Origin: Methylovorus mays
Lineage (GTDB): Bacteria > Pseudomonadota > Gammaproteobacteria > Burkholderiales > Methylophilaceae
Assembly (NCBI RefSeq): GCF_020531915.1
Contig: NZ_JAJAVG010000004.1
Coordinates: 744,001-808,000, forward strand
Reading direction: 5' to 3'
DNA: 64,000 nucleotides
In this document: piece by piece, positions 35,711-44,391 of the stretch
How the letters are laid out: each line of letters begins with the position of its first letter
Numbering within the stretch: position 1 is the stretch's first letter
Position numbers and translations under genes: made by a program
Notes under the pieces: model-generated
Database searches by the model: none
The model's input: only the letters and a program-made list of their open reading frames with translations
What the model was told of the DNA's origin: nothing

Positions 35711-35785
35711 CATGGAGGGCGGCTGCCGCAGCGCTTCGCCGCCCTCCATGCGCCGCGAGCTATCCCCAGGGGATAGCTCCATCAA
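35711..35785. repeat. Strong hairpin after ssb and palindromic element copy 3
   Basis: CATGGAGGGCGGC / GCCGCCCTCCATG is a perfect 13-bp stem at 35711-35750, just after the ssb stop. It has no T run. The 23-bp palindrome GAGCTATCCCC-A-GGGGATAGCTC follows at 35757-35779, in the opposite orientation to the copy at 33742-33772 when flanks are compared. Together they close the inrR-ssb operon. Confidence 0.75.
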
Positions 35786-35984
35786 CGTCCACCGACTTCC
35801 ACGCGTTCCCGCGAATCGCCGCTCCCGAACCGCATACCTCCGGCCACTCGCCATTCCCGCACAAGCCCTTCCATCCCGTGAAAGCGGTCGCCGCCGCGTG
35901 CCGCTTGTTTGCTGCTGCCCCCGGTGGTGCTCGGCATCCTCGATCCCAGCAACTCCATGAACCATGGGAATCGGATGAACGGAT

Positions 35985-38012
35985 ATGCGGCTGTTCTTGT
36001 GCGAGAAGCCCTCCCAGGGCAAAGACATTGGCCGGATTCTCGGCGCCACACAGCGCGGTGAAGGCTGTCTCAACGGTTCCGGCGTCACCGTCACCTGGTG
36101 CATCGGCCATCTCGTAGAAGCCGCTGCGCCCGAAGCCTACGACGAGCAGTTGAAGCGCTGGTCCATCGAGCAGTTGCCCATCATTCCCCAGCATTGGCGG
36201 GTCGAGGTCAAACCGAAGACCGCCACGCAATTCAAGGTCGTCAAGGCGCTTCTGGCGAAGGCGACCCAGCTTGTCATCGCCACCGATGCCGACCGCGAAG
36301 GCGAGTTGATCGCCCGCGAGATCATCGAACTGTGCGGCTACCGCGGCCCCATCGAGCGGCTGTGGTTGTCGGCACTCAACGATGCGTCCATCCGCGCCGC
36401 CCTCGGCAAGCTACGGCCCTCAGCCGAGACGCTGCCGATGTACCACTCGGCGCTGGCGCGATCCCGTGCGGATTGGCTGGTGGGCATGAACCTCAGTAGG
36501 TTGTTCACGGTGCTGGGGCGGCAGGCCGGCTACGACGGCGTGCTGTCGGTCGGCCGCGTCCAGACCCCGACGCTCAAGCTCGTCGTGGACCGCGACCGCG
36601 AGATCGCAGCCTTCGTGTCCGTGCCGTACTGGGCCATCGTCGTGTCCCTGTCCGCAGGTGTCCAGGCTTTCACCGCGCACTGGGTTCCACCCAATGCCTG
36701 CACCGACGACGCAGGCCGCTGCCTGCAGCAGCCGGTCGCACAGCAGGCCATGCAGCAGATCCGCGCTGCGGGCAGCGCCCACGTAGTGTCGGTTGAGACC
36801 GAGCGCGTGCGCGAAGGCCCGCCGCTGCCGTTCGACCTGGGCACCTTGCAGGAGGTGTGTTCAAAGCAGCTCGGGCTGGACGTGCAGGAAACCTTGGAGA
36901 TCGCCCAGGCCCTGTACGAGACGCACAAGGCCACGACATACCCCCGCTCGGATTCCGGCTACCTGCCCGAGAGCATGTTTGCCGAAGTGACCACCGTTCT
37001 CGACAGCCTGCTCAAGACCGATCCCTCGCTGCGCTCGATCATAGGCCAGCTCGACCGTTTGCAGCGCTCGCGCGCCTGGAACGATGGCAAGGTCACGGCC
37101 CACCACGGCATCATCCCGACGCTCGAACCGGCGAACCTCTCCGCCATGAGCGAGAAGGAACTGGCCGTGTACAGGCTCATCCGGGCGCATTACCTAGCGC
37201 AGTTCCTCCCTCACCACGAGTTCGACCGTACTGTGGCCAAGCTTTCGTGCGGTGGGCAGAACCTTGCGGCCACGGGCAAGCAGGTTGTCACGCCGGGCTG
37301 GCGCCAGGTGCTGGCCGAGCCGCAGTCCGAGGACGGCGATGGCGATGGCGACGGCGACACCGCGGCCCGCGCCCAGGTGCTACCGGCGCTGCACGAAGGT
37401 CTGGCATGTCAGGTGGCCGATATCGATCTGAAGGCACTCAAGACGCTGCCGCCCAAACCGTACACGCAAGGCGAGTTGGTCAAGTCTATGAAAGGCGTCG
37501 CCAAGCTGGTGTCCGATCCCCGCCTGAAGCAGAAGCTCAAGGATACGGTCGGCATCGGCACCGAAGCGACCCGGGCCAACATCATCGGCGGCCTGATCGC
37601 CCGCGGCTACCTCGTAAAGAAAGGGCGTGCCATCCGCGCCTCGGATGCGGCTTTCACCTTGATCGATGCCGTGCCTGCGGCGATTGCCGACCCCGGCACC
37701 ACCGCCGTCTGGGAACAAGCGCTCGACATGATCGAAGCCGGGCAGCTCACGCTGGATGTGTTCATCGGCAAGCAGGCCGCATGGATTTCGCAGTTGATCG
37801 CGCAGTACGGCAACGCGTCCCTGTCTATCAAGGCTCCCCAAGGGCCGACATGCCCGCAGTGCGGCGCACCCACGCGCCAGCGCAGCAGCAAGAGCGGCCC
37901 GTTTTGGTCGTGCAGTCGCTACCCGGACTGCAAAGGCACGCTGCCGGTCGAATCCGGCAGCTCCAAGCGCGCCGCCTCGCGCCCGCGCCGTACCGGCCGC
38001 AAAGGCTCCTGA
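35985..38012 (+). CDS. topB: DNA topoisomerase III (TopB/TraE type)
   Basis: This 675-residue type IA topoisomerase begins with a TOPRIM domain (MRLFLCEKPSQGKDIGRIL; acidic ATDADREGELIAREI near 105-120). The catalytic Tyr is in TTYPRSDSGY at about residue 319. A C-terminal four-Cys zinc finger (CPQCGAPT ... CSRYPDC, about 622-648) and a basic tail complete it. It is typical of ICEclc-family elements and probably untangles replicating or transferring ICE DNA. A hexanucleotide repeat (GGCGAT-like, about 37337-37360) encodes a DGDGDGDGD linker. Confidence 0.93.
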   Translation: MRLFLCEKPSQGKDIGRILGATQRGEGCLNGSGVTVTWCIGHLVEAAAPEAYDEQLKRWSIEQLPIIPQHWRVEVKPKTATQFKVVKALLAKATQLVIATDADREGELIAREIIELCGYRGPIERLWLSALNDASIRAALGKLRPSAETLPMYHSALARSRADWLVGMNLSRLFTVLGRQAGYDGVLSVGRVQTPTLKLVVDRDREIAAFVSVPYWAIVVSLSAGVQAFTAHWVPPNACTDDAGRCLQQPVAQQAMQQIRAAGSAHVVSVETERVREGPPLPFDLGTLQEVCSKQLGLDVQETLEIAQALYETHKATTYPRSDSGYLPESMFAEVTTVLDSLLKTDPSLRSIIGQLDRLQRSRAWNDGKVTAHHGIIPTLEPANLSAMSEKELAVYRLIRAHYLAQFLPHHEFDRTVAKLSCGGQNLAATGKQVVTPGWRQVLAEPQSEDGDGDGDGDTAARAQVLPALHEGLACQVADIDLKALKTLPPKPYTQGELVKSMKGVAKLVSDPRLKQKLKDTVGIGTEATRANIIGGLIARGYLVKKGRAIRASDAAFTLIDAVPAAIADPGTTAVWEQALDMIEAGQLTLDVFIGKQAAWISQLIAQYGNASLSIKAPQGPTCPQCGAPTRQRSSKSGPFWSCSRYPDCKGTLPVESGSSKRAASRPRRTGRKGS

Positions 38013-38214
38013 CCGATCCCGTTCCCCGTGAGCCGTGCCCGCCTTCGGCGGCGTGGCCCGTGTCCCGCATGCCCTGCGGGACGCCCAGCGCGCAACGCCT
38101 TCTTGATTTGTGTGCGCGTCCCGCCCAGCCGTCCCCGGCCGCGGGACCTGAAGGTAGCTTCTCTGCGAGCCGCACCACGCGCGTTCTGTTGATCTGCGTT
38201 TCTTCCGCCCTCTG

Positions 38215-38268
38215 CGAAGGGTCTCCCGGTGGCTTGCCAGCGTGCACGAGCCACCGGGAGACCCTTCG
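38215..38268. repeat. Perfect 20-bp stem hairpin
   Basis: The left arm CGAAGGGTCTCCCGGTGGCT (38215-38234) and its exact inverse (38249-38268) flank a 14-base loop. No T run follows on either strand, so it is not a standard terminator. It could be a transfer-origin arm, a small-RNA element or the footprint of a recombined repeat. Confidence 0.7.
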
Positions 38269-38452
38269 TGGTCAGCGGTAATCGGTGCCGGTGCCCGCCG
38301 GTGCAAAAACGGGCTCCCTTTGTGCGCGGATGTGCGCCAGACGATGCCGGCCCCAGCCACGACATGGGCCGGGTGTGATTGCTGAGAGCAGACGGTTCTA
38401 GCGACGACCGGGCCTGCCAATCAGCCCACGGGTGGCTCCTCTTTCCTCCCGA

Positions 38453-38485
38453 GCCGAAGGCCGCAGGGCCTTCGGCGCCTTTTTC
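38453..38485 (+). terminator. Rho-independent terminator
   Basis: GCCGAAGGCC / GGCCTTCGGC with loop GCAG is followed by GCCTTTTT. It is the first terminator after topB, about 440 bases downstream. Confidence 0.8.
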
Positions 38486-38544
38486 CTGCCCATCAACGTC
38501 CCGGTCCGGCCATTGGCCTGGGCCACACGAACAGGAGAGATGAC

Positions 38545-38612
38545 ATGCACCCTCAATATTGCGCGCAACTGCTGTACGGCAGTGTGTGCAGCGGCATCGA
38601 TCCAGCTTCTCC
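38545..38612 (+). pseudogene. Remnant of a DNA cytosine methyltransferase gene (first ~22 codons)
   Basis: AGGAGAGATGAC precedes an ATG and the frame reads MHPQYCAQLLYGSVCSGIDP. The 'GSVCSGIEAAS' type start is the motif I entry (SAM-binding) of cytosine-5 methyltransferases carried by many related ICEs. Homology ends after CSGIDPAS and a terminator follows, so most of the gene has been deleted. The identification rests on this short match. Confidence 0.5.
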
Positions 38613-38625
38613 TACCCGTCCTGAC

Positions 38626-38658
38626 AGCCCCGCACTTGCTGCGGGGCTTTCTTTTTCC
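38626..38658 (+). terminator. Rho-independent terminator after the methyltransferase remnant
   Basis: AGCCCCGCA / TGCGGGGCT with a five-base loop is followed by TTCTTTTT. It is probably the original terminator of the deleted gene. Confidence 0.85.
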
Positions 38659-38934
38659 ACGTTCGCCAATCGGGGCTGTAGCAGGTGCCGATTTCCGGCT
38701 GACGTGGCTCGACTCGCGCACGAAGCTGCCTGCATGTGTCGCTGATCCGTCAGCACCATGCCAGCAGCCAGGGTTTCCAGGCTGCCGCGGATTCTCTCCG
38801 CGCCACCCGCCAGTCCGCCATCGCATCGAGTCTGCGGACGCGCGTCCTCGTGACGCCGATGCTTTTTCTCAACCGCATGCGGGAGCTGCCATCCCGTGAG
38901 GGACAAGGCCCTCGCTTCTCCAAGGAGCCCATCC

Positions 38935-39147
38935 ATGTCCCAGCAAGCCTCTTTCGGCCAGTTGGCCTTGATCCATTGCGGCAAGTTCCTGCCGCTCGAA
39001 GTCCTGCATAGCGCCGCCGGCCACTACATCGGCACGCGCGATACCGAAGGTCCCGTTTCGCGGGAATCCAGCGAGTACTTCCGCAGCTATGTCGCGGCTC
39101 AACGTGCCCTAGAAAGAGGCGGCTGGTCCCAGCTCGCCACGCCCTGA
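38935..39147 (+). CDS. Small hypothetical ICE protein
   Basis: This 70-residue protein (MSQQASFGQLALIHCGKFLP start) has no known domain. AAGGAG lies upstream at normal spacing. It is the first of a row of small conserved ICE genes of unknown function. Confidence 0.65.
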   Translation: MSQQASFGQLALIHCGKFLPLEVLHSAAGHYIGTRDTEGPVSRESSEYFRSYVAAQRALERGGWSQLATP

Positions 39148-39168
39148 TCCAACTGGAGGAATCACGTC

Positions 39169-39561
39169 ATGAACCAGCTTTTGCCACAGGAAGTCGTCGA
39201 TCAGATCATGCGGGAAGAGCAGCATTTCGCCGCCGCGCCCCAAGCCTTCTTCGAGGCCTGGAAGCGCGGTGTCGAGATCGCTGGCCCGCAATGGTTTGGC
39301 GACGGCACACGCGAAGGCCTGAACCAGGCCAAGAGCAAGTGGGATCTGCGTCCCGACATGCTGCGTGCCAACGACGCTCTCGGCGTCCTGAGCAGCGGAG
39401 AACGCATGTTCCTGTCCGCCATGTTCAGCTTCTACAACGCGCGCGAGGGCGGTGCCATGCTCAAGCGCTGCCACTTCCAAGGACTGTCGGACTTCGACGG
39501 TCTCGATCTGCAACGCCGCAAGGTCATCGCCGACCTGCTGGTGAACTACAGCGGTTGGTGA
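39169..39561 (+). CDS. Conserved hypothetical ICE protein
   Basis: This 130-residue soluble protein with 'DALGVLSSGERMFLSAMFSF' in its middle belongs to a set of uncharacterised proteins found next to topB in ICEclc-like elements, as far as I can judge. No catalytic motif is visible. GGAGG precedes its ATG. A strong hairpin follows at 39604. Confidence 0.7.
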   Translation: MNQLLPQEVVDQIMREEQHFAAAPQAFFEAWKRGVEIAGPQWFGDGTREGLNQAKSKWDLRPDMLRANDALGVLSSGERMFLSAMFSFYNAREGGAMLKRCHFQGLSDFDGLDLQRRKVIADLLVNYSGW

Positions 39562-39603
39562 GCCGGCTTCCGGAATATCACCACCTTGTCGTTCGCCACC
39601 CCA

Positions 39604-39642
39604 TGAGGGACATGCGCCCACCAGGCCATGTCCCTCAATTTT
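39604..39642 (+). terminator. Terminator-like hairpin
   Basis: TGAGGGACATG / CATGTCCCTCA is a perfect 11-bp stem with a 12-base loop, followed by ATTTTCCC. Confidence 0.7.
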
Positions 39643-39775
39643 CCCTCCGTCAGCCAGCGCCGATTGGCCCAAAGCCATCGATCAGTGCCGCCTGACGCTT
39701 TTTCGACTTTCAACCCACCGGGGTCCAGTTCCCGGTGGCGGGGATTGGCTCCATTATTCAATCTGGAGAAATCCT

Positions 39776-40513
39776 ATGACCCAGAATCCCAACCCCTTTG
39801 TACGCGGCTACTGGAATCTGAAAATCGTCCGAACGCTGTGCATCAGCTACGAAGACGGAAGCCCGCATGTGTGGCGAAACATCCACGCGAGCCAACAGCA
39901 CCTCTCCGACGAGGAGCTGGTTTCTTCCCCCTGCATCGTCACCAGCGACTTCGCGGTGGTCAGGAATGGCACTGTGCCTGTCAGTGCCGAACTGATGGCC
40001 GAATGCGATGCCATTGAAGGCGTCAGCGGCGAAGGCGTGGTGGGTGCGGTGGTTTATGCCATCCATGGCGACGACCTGGACGGTCGCCCGGTCCACGTCG
40101 GTGATACCTATTCGGCCGAGGCCGCGCGAGACGTGGTGCAGCGGTTGAGTTTCGAGACCGGCTATTACAGCCGATGCTGGGAAATCAGCAGCGCGCACAT
40201 CAGCCAGGAAACCGGCCAGTACCTGGCCAGCCTAGCGGACCTTGCGACACCGGAGGCCTTTCTGTTCATCGCCTTCCGGGTTCCATACAGCCCAGCGATC
40301 GGCGTCAAGCTGATTTCCACGCCCTGGACAGACAAGAACCTGGAGTATGCCGAGGGCATCAGTGCGGAGCAGCTTCGGCAGGAACACCGGGACAAGGGCA
40401 TGCCTGACGACCTGGCGAACATTCTTGAATTGGCCGGCCAGGCCGATGTGCGCATCCTCATCCTAGATGCTGACGCACCCGCGCTACTGGGCCTGCCACT
40501 GGCCGAGATCTAG
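39776..40513 (+). CDS. ICE protein, DUF5983-like
   Basis: This 245-residue protein resembles the DUF5983 group that accompanies ICE genes. It has an N-terminal part with 'LKIVRTLCISYEDGSPHVWR' and a C-terminal acidic helix-rich part. No signal peptide or TM is visible. Function is unknown. TGGAG lies before the ATG. Confidence 0.65.
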   Translation: MTQNPNPFVRGYWNLKIVRTLCISYEDGSPHVWRNIHASQQHLSDEELVSSPCIVTSDFAVVRNGTVPVSAELMAECDAIEGVSGEGVVGAVVYAIHGDDLDGRPVHVGDTYSAEAARDVVQRLSFETGYYSRCWEISSAHISQETGQYLASLADLATPEAFLFIAFRVPYSPAIGVKLISTPWTDKNLEYAEGISAEQLRQEHRDKGMPDDLANILELAGQADVRILILDADAPALLGLPLAEI

Positions 40514-40609
40514 CAGACGCGCGACGCGCAAGCCTTCCCCTTTATCCCCCACATGCCAGCCCGCCTCCCACCAGGAGCTGGGCCGGTTCAATTCCATAGG
40601 AGCAATCTC

Positions 40610-40888
40610 ATGTTCCCCGATCTCATCTCGCCTACGCCTGACTTCGAGAATCAGCTTGGAGCCTGCGTTAACGCCATGAGCCAGAACGACGCCATCGGCC
40701 AGATTCTGGTGTTCGAGCGCATGAGCGGCACGCTGCACATGCGCCATATCGACAGCGCCGATCTGATGGACACCGACATTGACGACTACGAAATGGTCGT
40801 GTTTGACGGTGGCAATACAACCGGCGACACGTGGAAACACGTGTTCTTCCCACGTCAGCGCGAACACTATTTCGTGTACGAAGCCTGA
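40610..40888 (+). CDS. Small acidic hypothetical ICE protein
   Basis: This 92-residue acidic protein (MFPDLISPTPDFENQLGACV start) has no recognised family. TAGGAG precedes the ATG at 40610. It is followed by a clear terminator at 40896. Confidence 0.65.
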   Translation: MFPDLISPTPDFENQLGACVNAMSQNDAIGQILVFERMSGTLHMRHIDSADLMDTDIDDYEMVVFDGGNTTGDTWKHVFFPRQREHYFVYEA

Positions 40889-40895
40889 CATCTCC

Positions 40896-40920
40896 AGCCC
40901 CTTTCGAGGGGCTTTTTCTT
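40896..40920 (+). terminator. Rho-independent terminator
   Basis: AGCCCC-TTTCGA-GGGGCT is followed by TTTTCTT. Confidence 0.85.
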
Positions 40921-41233
40921 GCGCTGAACCGGGCTGCGTGGACAAAGGGAAACACCCGGATGCCAATTGATTGCTGCCGCGCGCGCAAGGGCCGCCCATG
41001 CTGACCCCATGCCTGCTGACGTTGTCAGCGACATGCCAGGCAATCATCGGTCTTCGAGGTTGCGGCGCAGTTTCCACTGCGTGACCGAGCCAGCTCGCAC
41101 CGCATCCATACGCGAGCGGCCACCAGTCTCTGGTGGTGGATGCTTTCGCCTTATCAACCCACCGCGGGGTTACGCACCTTTCCCCGCATGTGTGGGCTCG
41201 GTGTGTCTCCGCTTTTCCCAATGGAGATTCACC
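40921..41233. other. Intergenic leader of the DUF3577 gene
   Basis: About 310 bases without a gene. Local inverted repeats (for example around 41015-41035 and 41119-41138) could fold, but no named element is seen. The promoter of the following gene probably lies here. Confidence 0.4.
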
Positions 41234-42163
41234 ATGAACACCACGTCCAACCAGAAATCGTATTTCGACCTCCACACATCGGGCATCGGCTACATCCAGC
41301 GTGTCCGTGAAGTGCCCGTCAGGGGCGGCCGCCGTGCGCAGCCCTTCCTGGCATGCACCATCGCCGCGCTGGTCGGCCCCGCCAGGGACCCCAGCTACCG
41401 CTACTTCGACGTCAAGGTCTCGGGTGCCGAGGCCAAGAAGCTCGTTCAGCGCTACATCGGCGTTGACGATTCCAAGCAGCGCCCGCTGGTGCGCTTCCGC
41501 CTCGGCGACCTTTGGGGCGATGCGTACATACGCGACAAGGGTGAAAACCAGGGCAAGGCCGCCGCGTCCCTCAAGGCGCGACTGCTCAAAGCCGAGCTGA
41601 TCGAGCGGGCCGAACTGGCTTCGATCGAGCAGCACGAACTGATTACCCGTGGCATCGGCTACCTCAACCGTGTCAAGGACGTCACCCCGAAAGCCGGTGA
41701 CGCGTTCCTCTCTTGCACCGTCGCCGCGCTGGCCGGACCTGTCGATGAACCGGAATATCGGTACTTCGACACGATCGTCGTCACCCCTGAAGCCGAGCAT
41801 CTGGTTCGCCGATGCGTGCAGGCCATCGAAGGGGATCGCAAGGTGCTGATCGCCTTCCGTCTCAACGACATGAAGATCGATCCGTACATCCGTACCAAGG
41901 GCGAGCACGCTGGGGAACCGGCCGCAAGCCTGGAATCGACGCTGATCCACATCGGTCTGATCAAAATCGATGGCACCCAGGTCTATCCGACGAGCCAGGG
42001 GCAAGCCGAGGCGCCAACGGTAGAGGACGCACCCGCGCCCGAAGCCGACAACGCCATCGACACTGCCGCCGACGCCGTTTCCGACCTACCCGTCGAGTCC
42101 GCCGAGCGCGAGCCCGAGGGTGAAGTCGAGGAGCAGGAGCCGGCCTTGGTCGCTTCGTTTTGA
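41234..42163 (+). CDS. DUF3577/STY4534-family ICE protein with internal duplication
   Basis: This 309-residue protein is made of two tandem copies of one domain. Copy 1 (about 8-125) contains 'SGIGYIQRVREVP', 'FLACTIAALVGPARDPSYRYFD' type text and 'KAAASLKARLLKAELI'. Copy 2 (about 135-250) contains 'RGIGYLNRVKDVTPK', 'FLSCTVAALAGP' and 'PAASLESTLIHIGLI'. A Glu/Ala-rich tail follows. The family is annotated as an ICE replication protein in databases; an OB-like, SSB-related role is possible. The ATG at 41234 follows GGAG. Confidence 0.75.
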   Translation: MNTTSNQKSYFDLHTSGIGYIQRVREVPVRGGRRAQPFLACTIAALVGPARDPSYRYFDVKVSGAEAKKLVQRYIGVDDSKQRPLVRFRLGDLWGDAYIRDKGENQGKAAASLKARLLKAELIERAELASIEQHELITRGIGYLNRVKDVTPKAGDAFLSCTVAALAGPVDEPEYRYFDTIVVTPEAEHLVRRCVQAIEGDRKVLIAFRLNDMKIDPYIRTKGEHAGEPAASLESTLIHIGLIKIDGTQVYPTSQGQAEAPTVEDAPAPEADNAIDTAADAVSDLPVESAEREPEGEVEEQEPALVASF

Positions 42164-42315
42164 TCCGGCATGGCCCCTCATGGGGCCTTGTCGCTTCTCC
42201 TCCCCCGCATCCGCCGCGTCCCCAAGACGCCAAAGGTGCTTGCGTCTTTTCATCCCCCGAGTCCCGCGTGGTCACACGACCGCGCGGTTACCGCATTTCT
42301 CAAAGGAGATCAGCC

Positions 42316-43143
42316 ATGTCTCTGGCATCCCGTTTTGCTCCGCAATCCCCGATCCTGCGCTCCGATCGCCCACTCTCGGACGACCGTATTCGTGCCGTTG
42401 TTCCCTCGATCTTTGCCGACGCTCCACATGGGAGCCGGTCCGATCGGTATGCCTACATACCGACCTCGGTCGTGCTGACCAGGTTGCGCCAGGAGGGTTT
42501 CGAGCCCTTCATGGTGTGCCAGACGCGCGTGCGCAACGAGGATCGGCGCGAGTACACCAAGCATCTCATCCGACTTCGCCATGCAAGCCAGATCAACGGC
42601 GACGAGGCGAACGAGATCATCCTGCTCAACAGCCACGACGGCACGAGCAGCTACCAGATGCTTGCCGGCATGTTCCGGTTCGTCTGCCACAACGGCCTCG
42701 TCTGCGGTGACACCACCGCTGACATCCGCGTTCCTCACAAGGGCGACGTGGCAAGCCAGGTGATCGAAGGTGCCTACGAGGTTCTCGAAGGCTTCGAGCG
42801 CGTGCAGGACGCGCGCGATGCGATGCGCACCATCACCCTCGATGAGGGCGAAGCGGAAATCTTTGCGAACTCCGCGCTCGCACTCAAGTACGACGACCCG
42901 GCCAAGTCCACGCCTGTCACGGAGAGTCAACTTCTGGCGCCTAGGCGCTGGGACGACCGCAAGAACGACCTGTGGGCCGTCTTCAACCGCGTCCAGGAGA
43001 ACCTCGTCAAAGGGGGACTGCATGGGCGCTCGGCCAACGGCCGCAATCAACGCACCCGCCCGGTGCAAGGAATCGACCAGAACCTGCGCCTGAACCGAGC
43101 GTTGTGGCTGCTGGCCGAAGGCATGCGCCAGCTCAAGGCGTGA
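42316..43143 (+). CDS. DUF932-family ICE/plasmid protein
   Basis: This 275-residue DUF932 protein contains 'RHASQINGDEANEIILLNSH' and 'GMFRFVCHNGLVCGDT', the hallmarks of the family, which is widespread on plasmids, phages and ICEs and of unknown function. AAGGAG lies seven bases before the ATG at 42316. The preceding 150 bases contain a GGCCCC-TCAT-GGGGCC hairpin at 42172-42187. Confidence 0.85.
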   Translation: MSLASRFAPQSPILRSDRPLSDDRIRAVVPSIFADAPHGSRSDRYAYIPTSVVLTRLRQEGFEPFMVCQTRVRNEDRREYTKHLIRLRHASQINGDEANEIILLNSHDGTSSYQMLAGMFRFVCHNGLVCGDTTADIRVPHKGDVASQVIEGAYEVLEGFERVQDARDAMRTITLDEGEAEIFANSALALKYDDPAKSTPVTESQLLAPRRWDDRKNDLWAVFNRVQENLVKGGLHGRSANGRNQRTRPVQGIDQNLRLNRALWLLAEGMRQLKA

Positions 43144-43151
43144 TGCCAAGC

Positions 43152-43183
43152 GGACCTCGCCCAGCTCGGGCGAGGTCCATTTC
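43152..43183 (+). terminator. Terminator-like hairpin
   Basis: GGACCTCGCCC / GGGCGAGGTCC is a perfect 11-bp stem with loop AGCTC, followed by ATTTCC. Confidence 0.7.
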
Positions 43184-43239
43184 CTCTCATCCACCGGGTG
43201 CCGTCGGCGGCCCCGCTATTCATCATCAGGAGAACCAAC

Positions 43240-43929
43240 ATGGCAACCACATCGGCGCCCGAGCAATCGGTGTCGCCCATCATTGTTCCGGGCCAGCTCA
43301 CGCTGCGCACCATACGCGGCAAGAACGGCCCGTTCACCGTCGGCCGCCTTGTCACCCCCATCGGCAAGTTCGCGGTCAAGGATGCGGAGCTGGAGCAGTA
43401 CCCCGAAGGAAAATACGACGGGGAATTCATCATCCGCTACATCTTTCCGAAGTCCTATCCGGTCGGCGACGGCATGCGGTTCGAGATCCGTGCCAACTTG
43501 GACGGAATGACGCTCAACGGCATCGACAAACTGAGCCGCGACGAAGCCCGCAGCTTCGCCACCCAGGACGTCGATCCACTCGATGAAGAGCTGGGGACGC
43601 AGCCTGCGGCAACGCCGGCCAAGCCCGCCAGAACGTCCAGGCCCGCCAAACCTGCACCCTTGCAGGCGTCCGCTGACCCGCTGGTCGATACCACGCCCTT
43701 CGGCGTGGATGCGCCACCGCCCGCCGCGACCGCTGCCCCTGGCAGCATCGAAGACGGCGACGCCGCGCTGTTCGGCCTGCTGTGGCCGCTGGGCGAGTCC
43801 GTGAAATTGGATTCAACCATCGACCGCCGCGCCCTGCGCACACAGATCGCCCGCCTGGGCGAACTGGGCTACGCGCTGGACTTCAAGACGCAGGAATGGA
43901 GCCGCCAGGCCGAACTGCAACCTGCGTGA
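43240..43929 (+). CDS. DUF3275-family ICE protein
   Basis: This 229-residue protein has an N-terminal domain (about 15-110: 'LTLRTIRGKNGPFTVGRLVT', 'IRYIFPKSYPVGDGMRFEI'), an Ala/Pro-rich linker and a short C-terminal helical part. It matches the DUF3275 proteins of ICEclc-like elements. Function is unknown. CAGGAG precedes the ATG. Confidence 0.78.
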   Translation: MATTSAPEQSVSPIIVPGQLTLRTIRGKNGPFTVGRLVTPIGKFAVKDAELEQYPEGKYDGEFIIRYIFPKSYPVGDGMRFEIRANLDGMTLNGIDKLSRDEARSFATQDVDPLDEELGTQPAATPAKPARTSRPAKPAPLQASADPLVDTTPFGVDAPPPAATAAPGSIEDGDAALFGLLWPLGESVKLDSTIDRRALRTQIARLGELGYALDFKTQEWSRQAELQPA

Positions 43930-43966
43930 TCGCAGACGCCGCATCCGCGGTGTTCTTCATCCACCC

Positions 43967-44008
43967 GCCGGGGTTCCTTCCCCATGCGGGGGAGGCCCCG
44001 GCTTTCTT
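43967..44008 (+). terminator. Nested terminator-like hairpin
   Basis: The outer stem GCCGGGG / CCCCGGC encloses an inner CCTTCCCC / GGGGGAGG stem and is followed by TTTCTT. The next gene's GGAGG starts only three bases later, so it may act as an attenuator. Confidence 0.7.
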
Positions 44009-44023
44009 CTGGAGGTCTTCATC

Positions 44024-44347
44024 ATGTCCACCATCGCTTGCGATACCCCCCGTTCAACGCTGGATGAAACCGCGTGGCGGGCTCTTTGCAGGACGGCTGC
44101 TGAACACGCCCAGCATGGCTGCGGCCTGTCCTACGACCACTACGTGACGCTCTTCAGTTCGGAGATCGACACGCACGCCAGCCGATTGCCGGATGACCAG
44201 CGCGTTCAAGCGCTAGAAATCGCAGCCCAGGAATGGGATTACGCAACGCCTGCCGAACGGCAGGAAACCCAGGACTGGAATGCCGCAAACGGCTATTGCT
44301 CGCATGGCATCGAACTGGGCTGCTGCCCGGCCGGATGCGGTTCATAG
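44024..44347 (+). CDS. Small Cys-rich hypothetical ICE protein
   Basis: This 107-residue protein ends in a Cys-rich tail (YCSHGIELGCCPAGCGS), which could bind a metal. No family is recognised. GGAGG precedes the ATG. Confidence 0.65.
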   Translation: MSTIACDTPRSTLDETAWRALCRTAAEHAQHGCGLSYDHYVTLFSSEIDTHASRLPDDQRVQALEIAAQEWDYATPAERQETQDWNAANGYCSHGIELGCCPAGCGS

Positions 44348-44391
44348 GCCGCACTGGGATTGATCGCCGCACACGCGGCATTCCACCACCC

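Larger units (their letters stand above)
38013..38934. other. Long non-coding region after topB with hairpins
   Basis: About 920 bases without a convincing intact gene. It holds a 20-bp hairpin (38215-38268), two terminators (38453-38485 and 38626-38658) and the start of a deleted methyltransferase gene (38545-38612). The origin of transfer of such ICEs can lie in long structured gaps of this kind, but none is recognised. Confidence 0.5.

Noticed and set aside
37380..38420. 346-codon minus-strand frame over topB and its downstream gap
   Set aside because: It covers the antisense of topB and has Arg/Ala-rich sequence typical of high-GC shadow frames.
38736..39011. 91-codon frame before the gene at 38935
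   Set aside because: It overlaps a better-supported gene with a clear Shine-Dalgarno and has no recognisable motif.
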